Shown here: positions 37,063-45,989 of the stretch, in pieces
Layout of the letters: each line of letters opens with the position of its first letter
Numbering within the stretch: the first letter of the stretch is position 1
NCBI GenBank assembly: GCA_022360055.1
Contig: JAKSDO010000025.1
Location: forward strand, 1-58,839
Origin: Cytophagales bacterium
GTDB lineage: Bacteria > Bacteroidota > Bacteroidia > Cytophagales > Cyclobacteriaceae
Direction: 5' to 3'
Length of the DNA stretch: 58,839 nucleotides
The notes under the pieces: model-generated
Databases searched by the model: none
What the model was told of the DNA's origin: nothing
Seen by the model: only the letters and a program-made list of their open reading frames with translations
Translations under genes and position numbers: made by a program

Positions 37063-37671
37063 TTAAAGAGATTTGATGAATCCCAGTGAAGGGTATAAGA
37101 ACATTGTTGGAGAAGGATGATCAAAACCCGCTATACCCGCATACATGATTTTGGCGTCGGCATGTATGGATTTTACAATTCTGAACCGGGCTCCAATTCC
37201 AGTTCCAAGGTTAAAGGTTTCATAATCGGTATTTTTCTCATACACTCGATATTTGCCTTCTGTCTCTGAATAAAAGGAATAATAGGTCCTCCCCAATCCC
37301 CCGAGTATTGTGATATAAGGTCTTGCGGCACTCGATTTAAGTAGAAAGAATTTCAAATTCAGGTTCGCGCCAAAAGAATTATAGCCAGTTTTTGAATACC
37401 CAACCGGCTCCATTGTCATTAAATTATAGCCGGAATGCCCTTCATTTCCTGTAAATCCATAATATGGGGCAAACCCTGCAGAAAGTTTGTCGGAAATAAA
37501 ATAATCGGTGTTGATCGTTATGAGTCCTCCGGAAACTTTTACGGTCTGTGATTTAAACAACGGTGCTCCATGAATACCGATCTCCCAGCATCCTTTTCCG
37601 GTCTGAGCTTTTATATTTGAAGGGAGTCCTATAAAAATTACAAGTGCGCACGCTGCTATTGAGTACTTCAT
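37063..37671 (-). CDS. Outer membrane beta-barrel protein
   Basis: This 202-aa protein has a signal peptide (MKYSIAACALVIFIGLPSNIKAQ) and alternating amphipathic strands such as SAGFAPYYGFTGN and YITILGGLGRTYYSFYSE, then GTGIGARFRIVKSIHADAKIMYAG. It ends with an aromatic/hydrophobic terminal strand (FLYPSLGFIKSL). This is the pattern of small eight-stranded OmpA/OmpW-like barrels common in Bacteroidota. Its role is unknown. It lies 53 bases after the unknown gene of the men operon and may be read through from it. Confidence 0.8.
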   Translation of the reverse strand: MKYSIAACALVIFIGLPSNIKAQTGKGCWEIGIHGAPLFKSQTVKVSGGLITINTDYFISDKLSAGFAPYYGFTGNEGHSGYNLMTMEPVGYSKTGYNSFGANLNLKFFLLKSSAARPYITILGGLGRTYYSFYSETEGKYRVYEKNTDYETFNLGTGIGARFRIVKSIHADAKIMYAGIAGFDHPSPTMFLYPSLGFIKSL

Positions 37672-37724
37672 AGCGAATGATTATTGATTATAATAAAATT
37701 ATATTTTCTGTTTATTACGACAAA

Positions 37725-38492
37725 CTAATTGACAAAATTTAATATAAACTTTACCAGTTTATTCACAGTCGAAGCCTCTCTGTCGCGCTCTCCGGTAGTC
37801 TCCAACACATACCACAGGCCATCGCCCGGAGAAATATAATTTCCAGGGGATTCGGGGATCCTTTCAAGACCATTTTCGGGAAGATAATCCAACCCAAAAA
37901 TATATTTGAGCAGTTTTTGTCCGTCCCTCCAATCGATAGATCCGGTATTTTTGTTCCCGGATTTAATGCTGATCGCTCTTTGCGCGAAGGAATAAACAAA
38001 ATCGACACGATGGGCTTGGTTTTTGATAACCTTCGATACAAAGCTGATTTGCAATGGGGCTTCTTTTTTAGCAATTTCAAAAATCACTTGAATCAATTCC
38101 TGCGAAAAATTCTCCCACAATCTCGGTGCTGCCGGATATAAAATCTCCGAGGTATTGCCATGAGATATTTTTATTGTGAAGATCGACCAGCTCGTTTTCC
38201 GGGTTGGTTTTTTTTGCCAGTTGGTCGAATTCAATTTTTTTATTATTTCGTTTATCCAAACCTCTGGAAAGTTACCATTCCATTTAAAATCATCTTCAAT
38301 AGAAAATCCTTCCTCGTATATTTCTTCTTCGGTAATCTCTTCCCGGTCGTAATATACCAGATTGAGATCTGCGCTAAAGCTTTTTTGAGATTCCCTGTTT
38401 ATTTCGAGCCTGTACCGGTGGCAAAAAGGCGGAGGTATTTGCCCTGAGTCATAACTGATGAGGATTTTATCGAACGTATCCATATAAGTCAT
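37725..38492 (-). CDS. Hypothetical protein in the men operon
   Basis: This 255-aa soluble protein is not assigned to a family. It begins 2 bases after the menE stop, so it is in the menD-menE operon. Visible are an acidic stretch (YYDREEITEEEIYEEGFSIEDDF), and conserved-looking SWSIFTIKISHGNTSEILYP and SPGDGLWYVLETTGERD. There is no signal peptide or membrane span. The alternative start at 38483 is possible. The tight coupling suggests a role linked to menaquinone or to its operon, but the sequence gives no further support. Confidence 0.65.
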   Translation of the reverse strand: MTYMDTFDKILISYDSGQIPPPFCHRYRLEINRESQKSFSADLNLVYYDREEITEEEIYEEGFSIEDDFKWNGNFPEVWINEIIKKLNSTNWQKKPTRKTSWSIFTIKISHGNTSEILYPAAPRLWENFSQELIQVIFEIAKKEAPLQISFVSKVIKNQAHRVDFVYSFAQRAISIKSGNKNTGSIDWRDGQKLLKYIFGLDYLPENGLERIPESPGNYISPGDGLWYVLETTGERDREASTVNKLVKFILNFVN

Positions 38493-38494
38493 TT

Positions 38495-39592
38495 TTAAAT
38501 TTCGTCGGCCGTTCCCAGGTATAATTTTGCATTGCGATTTCGATCGACTTTACCGGTGTTTGTTTGAAAGATCTCCGGCACTTCTACAATCTTTTTCGGT
38601 GCGTGATATTTGGGGAGCTTATCTCTTATAGTTTTTTCCAGACTTTTTTGATTGTATTTATATTGCCCTTTTTCTATGAGCAGAATCAGCTTATTTGTCA
38701 GGCTCTTATCGGGTAGAGATATCATACAAAATTTCAATTCAAGATTCATATCAACCAATAACTGACTGATTATTGATTCTACTTGTTCGATCTGAATCTT
38801 GATCCCACCTGAATTTACCACATTGTCTATCCTGCCTTTCCAGATAAACTCCCGGTTGTTGAGCAATTCGACGACATCGTTGGTGATTAATCTTTTGATC
38901 CCCAGCGTTTTGTCGTCCACGATGAGACAGGAACGTTTATCGGTGTCAAATGAAACTCCTCGTACTGCCTTGAATGTCAAAGATTTAGATGGCCCGTTGA
39001 CGCTGCGGCAGGCAATGTGCGTGAGCGTCTCGGTCATGGCATAACTATGAAAAACGTCGGGTTGGATGTTTTGTAGTTTTTTTTCAAGTTCAGGATGTAT
39101 TCCGGCCCCGCCAATTAGAATTGTTTTAACCTTCATTAATTTCCCTGGCGATTTTGAAAGAATCCCTTCAATTTGATTTGGGGTAAAAGCTGCAAAATCA
39201 AGGGAAATTTTTCCGGGTAAGCTCGCGAGCGGATTTGCGCCCGGCGTAATTGCGATAAGATCCAGGTTGCCTTCAATCGCCCTTACGATGGTCATAAAGC
39301 CCGCTGCGAAAAGAGGATTTAGACACAATAATATTTTGTCGCCCTGCTCAAGTTTAAATAAGTTCAGACTCCTTTTGGCGCTTTTTATCAGTTGTTGCCT
39401 GGAAAACGTTACGGTTTTCGGAGCACCCGTAGATCCCGAAGTTTGAAATTGGAAATCCTCCCGGCCGGCAAACCAGTTTTTGATAACGTCAAGTGTGTCC
39501 TTTTCGAATGCTGTAAATGATTTCCGCTCCAATGTATTGTTCACAACGAATCGAACGTTTATTCGATTTCCATTTAATAAGAATGACTCCAC
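38495..39592 (-). CDS. menE: o-Succinylbenzoate--CoA ligase (MenE-type AMP-binding enzyme)
   Basis: This 365-aa adenylate-forming enzyme is short in the N-terminal region, as in the Bacteroidota MenE form. The AMP loop is QTSGSTGAPKTV, with HSYAMTETLTHI (A5-like), GRIDNVVNSGGIKIQIEQVE (A8) and the C-terminal catalytic lysine in TNTGKVDRN (A10). It activates 2-succinylbenzoate to its CoA thioester in menaquinone synthesis. The gene follows menD by 18 bases on the same strand, which supports the assignment over another acyl-CoA synthetase. Confidence 0.9.
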   Translation of the reverse strand: MESFLLNGNRINVRFVVNNTLERKSFTAFEKDTLDVIKNWFAGREDFQFQTSGSTGAPKTVTFSRQQLIKSAKRSLNLFKLEQGDKILLCLNPLFAAGFMTIVRAIEGNLDLIAITPGANPLASLPGKISLDFAAFTPNQIEGILSKSPGKLMKVKTILIGGAGIHPELEKKLQNIQPDVFHSYAMTETLTHIACRSVNGPSKSLTFKAVRGVSFDTDKRSCLIVDDKTLGIKRLITNDVVELLNNREFIWKGRIDNVVNSGGIKIQIEQVESIISQLLVDMNLELKFCMISLPDKSLTNKLILLIEKGQYKYNQKSLEKTIRDKLPKYHAPKKIVEVPEIFQTNTGKVDRNRNAKLYLGTADEI

Positions 39593-39610
39593 GGCTAGCT
39601 TAATCTTTTG

Positions 39611-41326
39611 TCATAACTTCTGCTCCCATATTTGGGCGGCTTTATAATTGAAATCTTCAAAGATTTTTTGATTTGTCTTTTGATTTGTTTCAATCTCGAG
39701 GATGGAAGGTCCGGTAACGGGATTAAAAAAACGAGCCAATAAATCCGGTAAAACCTCTATGTTTTTTGGATTGAAATACGCCAATCCAAAATCCTTGGCC
39801 GTATTAGCGGCGCTGAGCTTTTGATGTGTTTCGAAAAACTCTTCCAGTTCATGGAGCTGTTTAGCTCCATCAATTAACCTAAAAATCCCGCCACCGTGAT
39901 TGTTGAGCAAAACGATTCTCAGATTATTTGGCAAATGGTTGTGCCAGAAACCATTGCGATCATAAAAAAATGCAATATCACCTGTAATTAGAACATTTAA
40001 ATTTGTGGAGTTAATGGCATGGCCCACACATGTACTTATGCAACCGTCAATGCCGCTTGTCCCCCGGTTTGACCAAACAAAGCCGTTGAAATTTTCTTGC
40101 AATCCAATGAAGTTTGCATATCTCACCGGCATGCTGTTCGCAAGGTGCAACTGGCAGTTATCCGGTAAATGCCACAGGATGTCTTTTACAAGATTAAATT
40201 CACCTTTTACTTCTTTTCTAAAGAAATCTTTGACAAATAGCCGGGCTTTCAGTTCATTTTTGTCCCAATTTTTAAAATATGAGATTTGAACGTTCTTTGC
40301 TCCGGTTGATTTGTTTTCGATCAGCTTAAAAAAAAATTCCGGTTCCAGCTGTATGAGCTTAGCCAAAGATTTGAACGAATCAAAAATCTCACCATCCTCG
40401 CCGATATGCCAATGATCCATATGCCCGGCCGAGCGCAGGAAGTTCTTCAGACTTTTCGATAAGACGCTTTTCCCGAAAGTAATCAATAAGTCGGGCGAAT
40501 ATTTTTTCCTGTCGTTTGAATCCTTTAAGATGATGTCATGTTTGGTAATCGGGTGATCCAAACCATGCACATTGGATATGATATCACCTATAAAGACCCA
40601 ATTCAGTTTTTCACGGACGGTGTTCAGGCTGATCGCAAATTCTTCGGAGATCCGGGTCTGACCTACTACGACCATTATTTTTTGATATTTGTTGAGGTCA
40701 TCAATTAATTCTCCGGCCCGGGCTTCAGCAGACGTCGTCCCGGTCTTTGGAGCATGGATGATCTTCAATTTTGAGTTGTAGCGATACTCATCCTGCGGAG
40801 ACGGATAAAAAGGTTCTCGAATTGGTATATTGATGTGAACCGGCCCTTTTCTGCTTCCATTTGCAATAAGAATGGCTTCTGAGGTCATTTTTTCCGAATG
40901 CCAGACGGCATCCTCATGATCAAAGGAAATGGGGAATTGAAAGGACCCGAGCACATGATTTTGAAAAATGTTTTCCTGGCGAATGGTTTGCCCGTCATGC
41001 TGGTCAATCCATTCCGGAGGGCGATCGGCGGTAAGTATGATCAGAGGAATTTGTTGATAATACGCCTCTATGATTGCCGGATAAAGATTTGCTACCGCAG
41101 TTCCGGAAGTGCAGATGACAGCAACAGGTTTACCGCTTGACTGTGCCAGACCTAATGCGATAAAACCGGCACTTCTTTCATCTGAAATAATAAAGGTCTC
41201 AATTCCCGGATGCCTGGCAAAGGCAAGTGTGATAGGTGCATTTCTGGAGCCTGGGCAGATTACCGCCTGGCTGAGTTTATGTTGAGAACAAATCTCGGCA
41301 ATATTAATAACAGGTTGTAAAATCAT
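39611..41326 (-). CDS. menD: SEPHCHC synthase (MenD)
   Basis: This roughly 571-aa TPP enzyme adds succinic semialdehyde (from 2-oxoglutarate) to isochorismate, giving 2-succinyl-5-enolpyruvyl-6-hydroxy-3-cyclohexene-1-carboxylate. The family start CPGSRNAPITLAFARHPG is present, with the TPP glutamate loop near ICTSGTAVANLYPA and ADRPPEWIDQHDGQTIRQ, followed by the GDIAFFYDRNGF metal site. The frame extends to a TTG at 41353, but that codon lies within the -7 element TATATTTG (41351-41358). The ATG at 41326 is therefore the start. Confidence 0.94.
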   Translation of the reverse strand: MILQPVINIAEICSQHKLSQAVICPGSRNAPITLAFARHPGIETFIISDERSAGFIALGLAQSSGKPVAVICTSGTAVANLYPAIIEAYYQQIPLIILTADRPPEWIDQHDGQTIRQENIFQNHVLGSFQFPISFDHEDAVWHSEKMTSEAILIANGSRKGPVHINIPIREPFYPSPQDEYRYNSKLKIIHAPKTGTTSAEARAGELIDDLNKYQKIMVVVGQTRISEEFAISLNTVREKLNWVFIGDIISNVHGLDHPITKHDIILKDSNDRKKYSPDLLITFGKSVLSKSLKNFLRSAGHMDHWHIGEDGEIFDSFKSLAKLIQLEPEFFFKLIENKSTGAKNVQISYFKNWDKNELKARLFVKDFFRKEVKGEFNLVKDILWHLPDNCQLHLANSMPVRYANFIGLQENFNGFVWSNRGTSGIDGCISTCVGHAINSTNLNVLITGDIAFFYDRNGFWHNHLPNNLRIVLLNNHGGGIFRLIDGAKQLHELEEFFETHQKLSAANTAKDFGLAYFNPKNIEVLPDLLARFFNPVTGPSILEIETNQKTNQKIFEDFNYKAAQIWEQKL

Positions 41327-41350
41327 TCGGAGTAAAAATCCATTTGGGTT

Positions 41351-41358
41351 CAAATATA
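41351..41358 (-). promoter_or_regulatory. -7 element (TATATTTG) of menD-menE
   Basis: TATATTTG on the minus strand matches TAnnTTTG and lies 24 bases upstream of the menD ATG. It rules out the TTG start codon at 41353. Confidence 0.6.
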
Positions 41359-41932
41359 TCCACTAAATAAAATTACACCTAATAATGCGTCTTTGAAACG
41401 TGTGATACCTATTGTTTATGTTAAACTACAAACCTAAATCCATTCGGTACACGCGCTCAGGTTTCCTCCATGTTTTATCAGACATTTATGTCTTTGATCT
41501 CCTGCATGGCGGAATGCCCGGGCAACGGATTTGAAATACGAATTACCCGGAGGCGCTCCGGAAAGATCCGAAGGTTTTCAGGTTAAACCAAAGGCAATTT
41601 GGAGCTGGTAAATCGCAACTCCTCAAAATAAGGTTCAGCCCGGAAAATTCATGATTTTTCCGGGCTGCGGCAGGACAGGTGCCTATGGGGCCGATCATTA
41701 CTTTTATGCTCAAACCGGGAACCTCTTCATGGGAGCCGCATTTTTTTGTTGCTCAAATTTGAGGAATGAATAAAAGTAATGATCGGGGTTATTCCGATAC
41801 GTATTTGCTTATGATTCAATCTTTTACAGATATATTGTTTTTCAGAAAGTGATTTATCGGGAATAAATCGGGTTAGCCTAAATTTTCCAGGATAAAAAAT
41901 AAATAATTCCCTCAATAAATATGATTGTGTTG
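41359..41932. repeat. Intergenic region with long inverted repeats
   Basis: No gene is supported between divergent menD and transketolase. There is a perfect 12-bp stem CAGCCCGGAAAA / TTTTCCGGGCTG (41636-41647 and 41656-41667, 8-base loop). A perfect 17-bp inverted repeat, CCGATCATTACTTTTAT at 41691-41707 with its complement at 41770-41786, follows. The palindrome CTCAAATTTGAG (41752-41763) lies inside it. The structure is more elaborate than simple terminators and could be a small mobile palindromic element. Confidence 0.6.
41691..41786. repeat. 17-bp perfect inverted repeat with 62-base centre
   Basis: The arms are 41691-41707 and 41770-41786, perfectly complementary. A further CTCAAA / TTTGAG pair follows at the inner side with a 6-base offset. 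The neighbouring hairpin at 41636-41667 may be part of the same element. Confidence 0.7.
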
Positions 41933-41940
41933 TATATTTG
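41933..41940 (+). promoter_or_regulatory. -7 element (TATATTTG) of transketolase
   Basis: TATATTTG followed by CGCCG matches TAnnTTTG, 32 bases upstream of the ATG at 41972. Confidence 0.6.
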
Positions 41941-41971
41941 CGCCGATTTTTTTGCAACGTTTAATTCAATT

Positions 41972-44017
41972 ATGGACAAGGATATTTTAAATAAAGGTGC
42001 GGATAATATGCGGATTTTGTCTGCCGCAATGGTGGAAAAGGCAAAATCAGGCCATCCGGGAGGCGCGATGGGAGGCGCCGATTTTGTACATGCCCTGTAC
42101 GCTGATTTTTTGAAGTTTGACCCCTCGGATATGTCCTGGATCAATCGGGATCGATTCTTTCTGGATCCCGGACACATGTCTCCGATGCTGTATTCGATCC
42201 TGGCTTTGGTAGGCACTTTTACTTTGGATGATCTTGCAAATTTCAGACAGTGGGGAAGTCCTACCCCGGGGCATCCTGAGCTCGATGTAAAAAAAGGTGT
42301 TGAAAATACTTCGGGCCCTTTGGGCCAGGGGCACGCAATGGCAGTCGGAGCTGCCATAACCGAGCGTTTTTTAGTAGAAAGGTTTGGCGAATGGATGGCT
42401 CACAAAACCTATGCGTTTATTTCTGACGGAGGTATTCAGGAAGAGATTTCGCAGGGTGCCGGAAGAATAGCGGGTTACCTTGGCCTGGGCAATCTCATTA
42501 TGTTTTATGATTCGAATGATATTCAATTATCTACCGAAACAAATGCGGTCACCACGGAAGATACGGGAGCCAAATATAAAGCCTGGGGATGGGAGGTAGT
42601 GACTATTGACGGGAATGATGTCGCTCAGGTCCATGATGCTTTAAGCAGGGCGAACGCTCAAAACGAAAAGCCATTCCTCATCATCGGTAAGACAGTAATG
42701 GGCAAAGGAGCAGTTGCCGAAGATGGCTCAAGCTATGAGCGGCAGTGTTCCACGCACGGCATGCCGTTAACGAATGCCGGAGCTTCATTTGCAAAATCAA
42801 TCGAGAATCTTGGAGGTGACCCGGAAAATCCGTTTGTAATCTTTGATGAAATCGAAGCTTACTGGAAAGAAGTCAGGTCAAGAAAAATAAAAGAAGCTGC
42901 AGCGGAAAAACGGGCACAGGAAGCATGGGCAACGGCAAATCCTGAGTTGGCAGCAAAACTGAAAAAGTTTTTAAGCGTAGAACCTCCCGTACTGAATTAC
43001 GAAGAAATCGTACAGAAAGAGCATACGGCAACAAGGGGAGCTTCGGCAACGGTTTTGAGTTATTTTGCGGATAAGGTGGAAAATATGATTGTCGCATCTG
43101 CAGATCTCTCAAATAGCGACAAGACGGACGGGTTTTTGAAAAAGACCACACAGTTTAAGAAAGGTGATTTTTCCGGCGCGTTCCTGCAGGCCGGAGTTTG
43201 TGAATTGACGATGGCTGCCGTTGCCAACGGGATGGCTTTGCACGGTGGCGTAATTCCGGTGTGCGGCACGTTCTTTGTTTTTTCTGATTATATGAAGCCG
43301 GCCGTCAGATTGGCGGCATTAATGAAGCTGCCGGTCAAATATGTATGGACGCACGATGCCTTCCGGGTAGGGGAGGACGGGCCGACGCACCAGCCCATTG
43401 AGCAGGAGGCCCAGATAAGATTGTTGGAGAAGCTGAAAAATCATGACGGTAAAAACAGTATGCTGGTATTAAGACCTGCTGATGCCGTAGAGACCACGAT
43501 CTGCTGGAAACTTGCACTCGAAAATACCGAAAGTCCGGCAGCCTTGCTTTTATCGAGACAAAATATTGCGGATGTTCCGGCGAAACCTGGTTCGACCAGG
43601 TATCAGGACGCCCTTGAATCTGCCAAAGGCGCTTATATCGCCAAAGAAGCTGATGGAGAAGCAGACGTGGTATTGATCGCCAATGGGTCCGAGGTAGCTA
43701 CATTGCTGGATGGAGCGGCAAAACTAGAAAGCGAGAAAGGGTTTAATATCCGTGTCGTATCGGCTCCATCGGAGGGCTTATTCAGAGATCAGGACATGTC
43801 TTACCAGGAGTCAATCATTCCGTCGGAAAAACCTGCTTTTGGAATGACAGCCGGATTACCGGTCACGCTTCAGGGACTTGTCGGCGGAAAAGGTAAGGTA
43901 ATCGGTATGGAGCACTTTGGATATTCTGCTCCTTACAAAGTGCTTGACGAGAAGTTTGGTTATACGGCCGATAACGTGTTCGAGCAGGTATTGTCATATC
44001 TTGAAGATTACAATTAA
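41972..44017 (+). CDS. tkt: Transketolase
   Basis: This 681-aa single-chain transketolase moves two-carbon units between sugar phosphates in the pentose phosphate pathway. Motifs are KSGHPGGAMGGADF, GPLGQGHAMAVG, the TPP/Mg loop in GDGG form as ISDGGIQEEISQG, and HDAFRVGEDGPTHQPIEQ. The frame reaches back to 41921 in the same strand, but the promoter element at 41933-41940 favours the ATG at 41972 (MDKDILNKGADN), which matches homologues. A strong terminator follows at 44041-44065. Confidence 0.96.
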   Translation: MDKDILNKGADNMRILSAAMVEKAKSGHPGGAMGGADFVHALYADFLKFDPSDMSWINRDRFFLDPGHMSPMLYSILALVGTFTLDDLANFRQWGSPTPGHPELDVKKGVENTSGPLGQGHAMAVGAAITERFLVERFGEWMAHKTYAFISDGGIQEEISQGAGRIAGYLGLGNLIMFYDSNDIQLSTETNAVTTEDTGAKYKAWGWEVVTIDGNDVAQVHDALSRANAQNEKPFLIIGKTVMGKGAVAEDGSSYERQCSTHGMPLTNAGASFAKSIENLGGDPENPFVIFDEIEAYWKEVRSRKIKEAAAEKRAQEAWATANPELAAKLKKFLSVEPPVLNYEEIVQKEHTATRGASATVLSYFADKVENMIVASADLSNSDKTDGFLKKTTQFKKGDFSGAFLQAGVCELTMAAVANGMALHGGVIPVCGTFFVFSDYMKPAVRLAALMKLPVKYVWTHDAFRVGEDGPTHQPIEQEAQIRLLEKLKNHDGKNSMLVLRPADAVETTICWKLALENTESPAALLLSRQNIADVPAKPGSTRYQDALESAKGAYIAKEADGEADVVLIANGSEVATLLDGAAKLESEKGFNIRVVSAPSEGLFRDQDMSYQESIIPSEKPAFGMTAGLPVTLQGLVGGKGKVIGMEHFGYSAPYKVLDEKFGYTADNVFEQVLSYLEDYN

Positions 44018-44040
44018 AATAATATATTCATCGCGCTTGG

Positions 44041-44065
44041 AAGCCTCTTTTAAGAGGCTTTTTTT
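44041..44065 (+). terminator. Rho-independent terminator of tkt
   Basis: AAGCCTCTT / AAGAGGCTT form a perfect 9-bp stem with loop TT, followed by a T-run of seven on the plus strand, 23 bases after the tkt stop. Confidence 0.9.
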
Positions 44066-44105
44066 GTATTCAAACATTGTCCCTTAAAATGTGGTTTAGC
44101 CTCAT

Positions 44106-45008
44106 ATGCTGAAAGTTGCCTGGAATAATCACTATACAATCCCGCTCCCGGAAGGGCATCGCTTTCCTATGGTCAAATACGATCTTATTCCCGAGCAATT
44201 GCTATATGAAGGCACGATCAAAGAAGAAAACATATTTTCGCCGGACCGGATTCCCGAATCGAATCTAATTGCCATACATGCAAAGAATTACTGGGAAAAA
44301 CTTAAATATGGCCGGTTAACCAAAGAGGAGATCAGGAAAACCGGTTTCCCGTTTTCCTCTGAACTTATAAGACGCGAAAGAGTGATACTTCAGGGAACGA
44401 TTGATTGCGCGTTATTCGCTATGGAATTTGGAATAGCGATGAATGTTGCCGGCGGCACCCATCATGCCTTCAGCGACAGAGGCGAAGGCTTTTGTCTATT
44501 GAATGATATTGCTGTTGCCGCAAAGTATCTACTTGAAAGCAATCTGGTCGGGAAAGTATTGGTGGTAGATTTGGATGTTCACCAGGGTAACGGAACCGCA
44601 GATATATTTAAGAAAGAGGACCGGGTATTTACCTTTAGCATGCATGGAATGAAGAATTACCCAATGAAAAAAGAAACCTCTGACCTCGACGTCCCGCTTC
44701 CGGACCATATTGGCGATGACACCTATCTAAAATTGCTGACCTATTATTTGCCAAAGCTTGTCCAGGATGAGGAACCTGATTTTATTTTTTACCAGTCGGG
44801 AGTAGATGTCCTTCGGACAGACAAACTGGGTAGATTGGACCTTACCATGCACGGTTGCAAAGAGCGGGATCAATACGTACTACAGACATGCAAAACGAAT
44901 AAAATACCAGTGGCAGTGTCGATGGGCGGTGGATACTCTGAGAAGATCTCTGATATTGTCGAAGCACATGCCAATACGTTTCGACTGGCAAATCAGATCT
45001 ATTTTTGA
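44106..45008 (+). CDS. Histone-deacetylase-family protein (AcuC/HDAC-like amidohydrolase)
   Basis: This 300-aa arginase/deacetylase-fold enzyme is a bacterial relative of class I/II/IV histone deacetylases. Catalytic His-His pair His119-His120 is in GGTHHAF. Zinc ligands Asp157 and His159 are in VVDLDVHQGNGT, with the third zinc Asp in SGVDVLRTD. The catalytic tyrosine is in GGGYS. All key residues are present, so it should be active. Bacterial members deacetylate acetyl-CoA synthetase (AcuC), polyamines or small acetyl-amides; the substrate here is unknown. It stands between transketolase and rhomboid. Confidence 0.92.
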   Translation: MLKVAWNNHYTIPLPEGHRFPMVKYDLIPEQLLYEGTIKEENIFSPDRIPESNLIAIHAKNYWEKLKYGRLTKEEIRKTGFPFSSELIRRERVILQGTIDCALFAMEFGIAMNVAGGTHHAFSDRGEGFCLLNDIAVAAKYLLESNLVGKVLVVDLDVHQGNGTADIFKKEDRVFTFSMHGMKNYPMKKETSDLDVPLPDHIGDDTYLKLLTYYLPKLVQDEEPDFIFYQSGVDVLRTDKLGRLDLTMHGCKERDQYVLQTCKTNKIPVAVSMGGGYSEKISDIVEAHANTFRLANQIYF

Positions 45009-45184
45009 GAAGCGCTGGTATTCGTGTCAAGTCAGGCATGAACTGTTCGGTTAAGTCGTTGTAATTTTCACTCTTGACCCGATGCCAGGCCGATTTGATC
45101 TGTAGTTCACTTTATATTTCAAATCTTATTTAATTTATAGGCAAAAAGGTGTCATCTTCATAGGGATGCTTCGTTTATAATCAT

Positions 45185-45895
45185 ATGTCTCTGTTTGTTA
45201 ATGAACGCGCCGAGCATTTAAAATTCAGATATGCGGTTTACCTGGTAATTTCGTTTATCTTGCTATTATGGATTATTAAAGCCATAGAAATTGCCTCCGG
45301 CGTTAGCTTTTCTTCGTTAGGTGTATTGCCCAGAACTTTGAAAGGTACCATAGGAATTTTTACCGGGCCTTTGATCCATGGAGATATGATTCACTTATTG
45401 TCCAATACCCTGCCCATTTTACTCCTTGGAATTATGCTGTTTTATTTCTATCACCGGATCGCTATCGAAATATTCATATGGATTTATCTGGTTACAGGAT
45501 TTTGGACATGGTTAATGGCCCGTGATGCTTATCATATTGGGGCGAGCGGAATCGTATACGGGATGGCATCATTTTTATTTTTTAGCGGGATCTTTCGCAA
45601 GAGCCGGCAATTAATGACCATATCTGCAATAATCATCTTTCTCTACGGAGGTATGATATATGGTATATTTCCCCAGGCAGTGGAGGCGGAAGTAAGTTGG
45701 GAATCTCATTTGATGGGTGGAATTGCCGGATTTTTTTTGGCCTTTCTATTTCGTAGGGTAAAGATTGATCATGACACCGAATCAATTGAAGAGCACAGTG
45801 ATGAGGAAGATCCGGGAACCAGCATCCATCATACCGGGAATTTTGATAATACCAAAATCACATATACCTATAAACCGGCAGATAAATGCGATTAG
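45185..45895 (+). CDS. Rhomboid-family intramembrane serine protease
   Basis: This 236-aa membrane protease has about six spans. Key residues are HLLSNTLPI in TM2 (oxyanion Asn), the catalytic serine in GASGIVYGM, and the catalytic histidine in SWESHLMGGIAGF. The Ser-His dyad is complete. It cuts transmembrane segments of unknown targets. The roughly 50-residue C-terminal tail is acidic and soluble (DTESIEEHSDEEDPG). It is separate from the HDAC gene by 176 bases. Confidence 0.93.
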   Translation: MSLFVNERAEHLKFRYAVYLVISFILLLWIIKAIEIASGVSFSSLGVLPRTLKGTIGIFTGPLIHGDMIHLLSNTLPILLLGIMLFYFYHRIAIEIFIWIYLVTGFWTWLMARDAYHIGASGIVYGMASFLFFSGIFRKSRQLMTISAIIIFLYGGMIYGIFPQAVEAEVSWESHLMGGIAGFFLAFLFRRVKIDHDTESIEEHSDEEDPGTSIHHTGNFDNTKITYTYKPADKCD

Positions 45896-45954
45896 TGCAG
45901 AGGCCGGGGTTCTAATCATTTGAATAATTGCATTTTATCTTTCCAATCTTTCTT

Positions 45955-45962
45955 TATCTTTG
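45955..45962 (+). promoter_or_regulatory. -7 element (TATCTTTG) of the Skp/OmpH gene
   Basis: TATCTTTG followed by CGGCCG matches TAnnTTTG. It overlaps the upstream TTG (45960) that could otherwise be taken as start, so the GTG at 45990 is preferred. A TTG lies 24 bases upstream, slightly long for the -33 element. Confidence 0.65.
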
Positions 45963-45989
45963 CGGCCGAATAATATAAAAACTAAGGTT

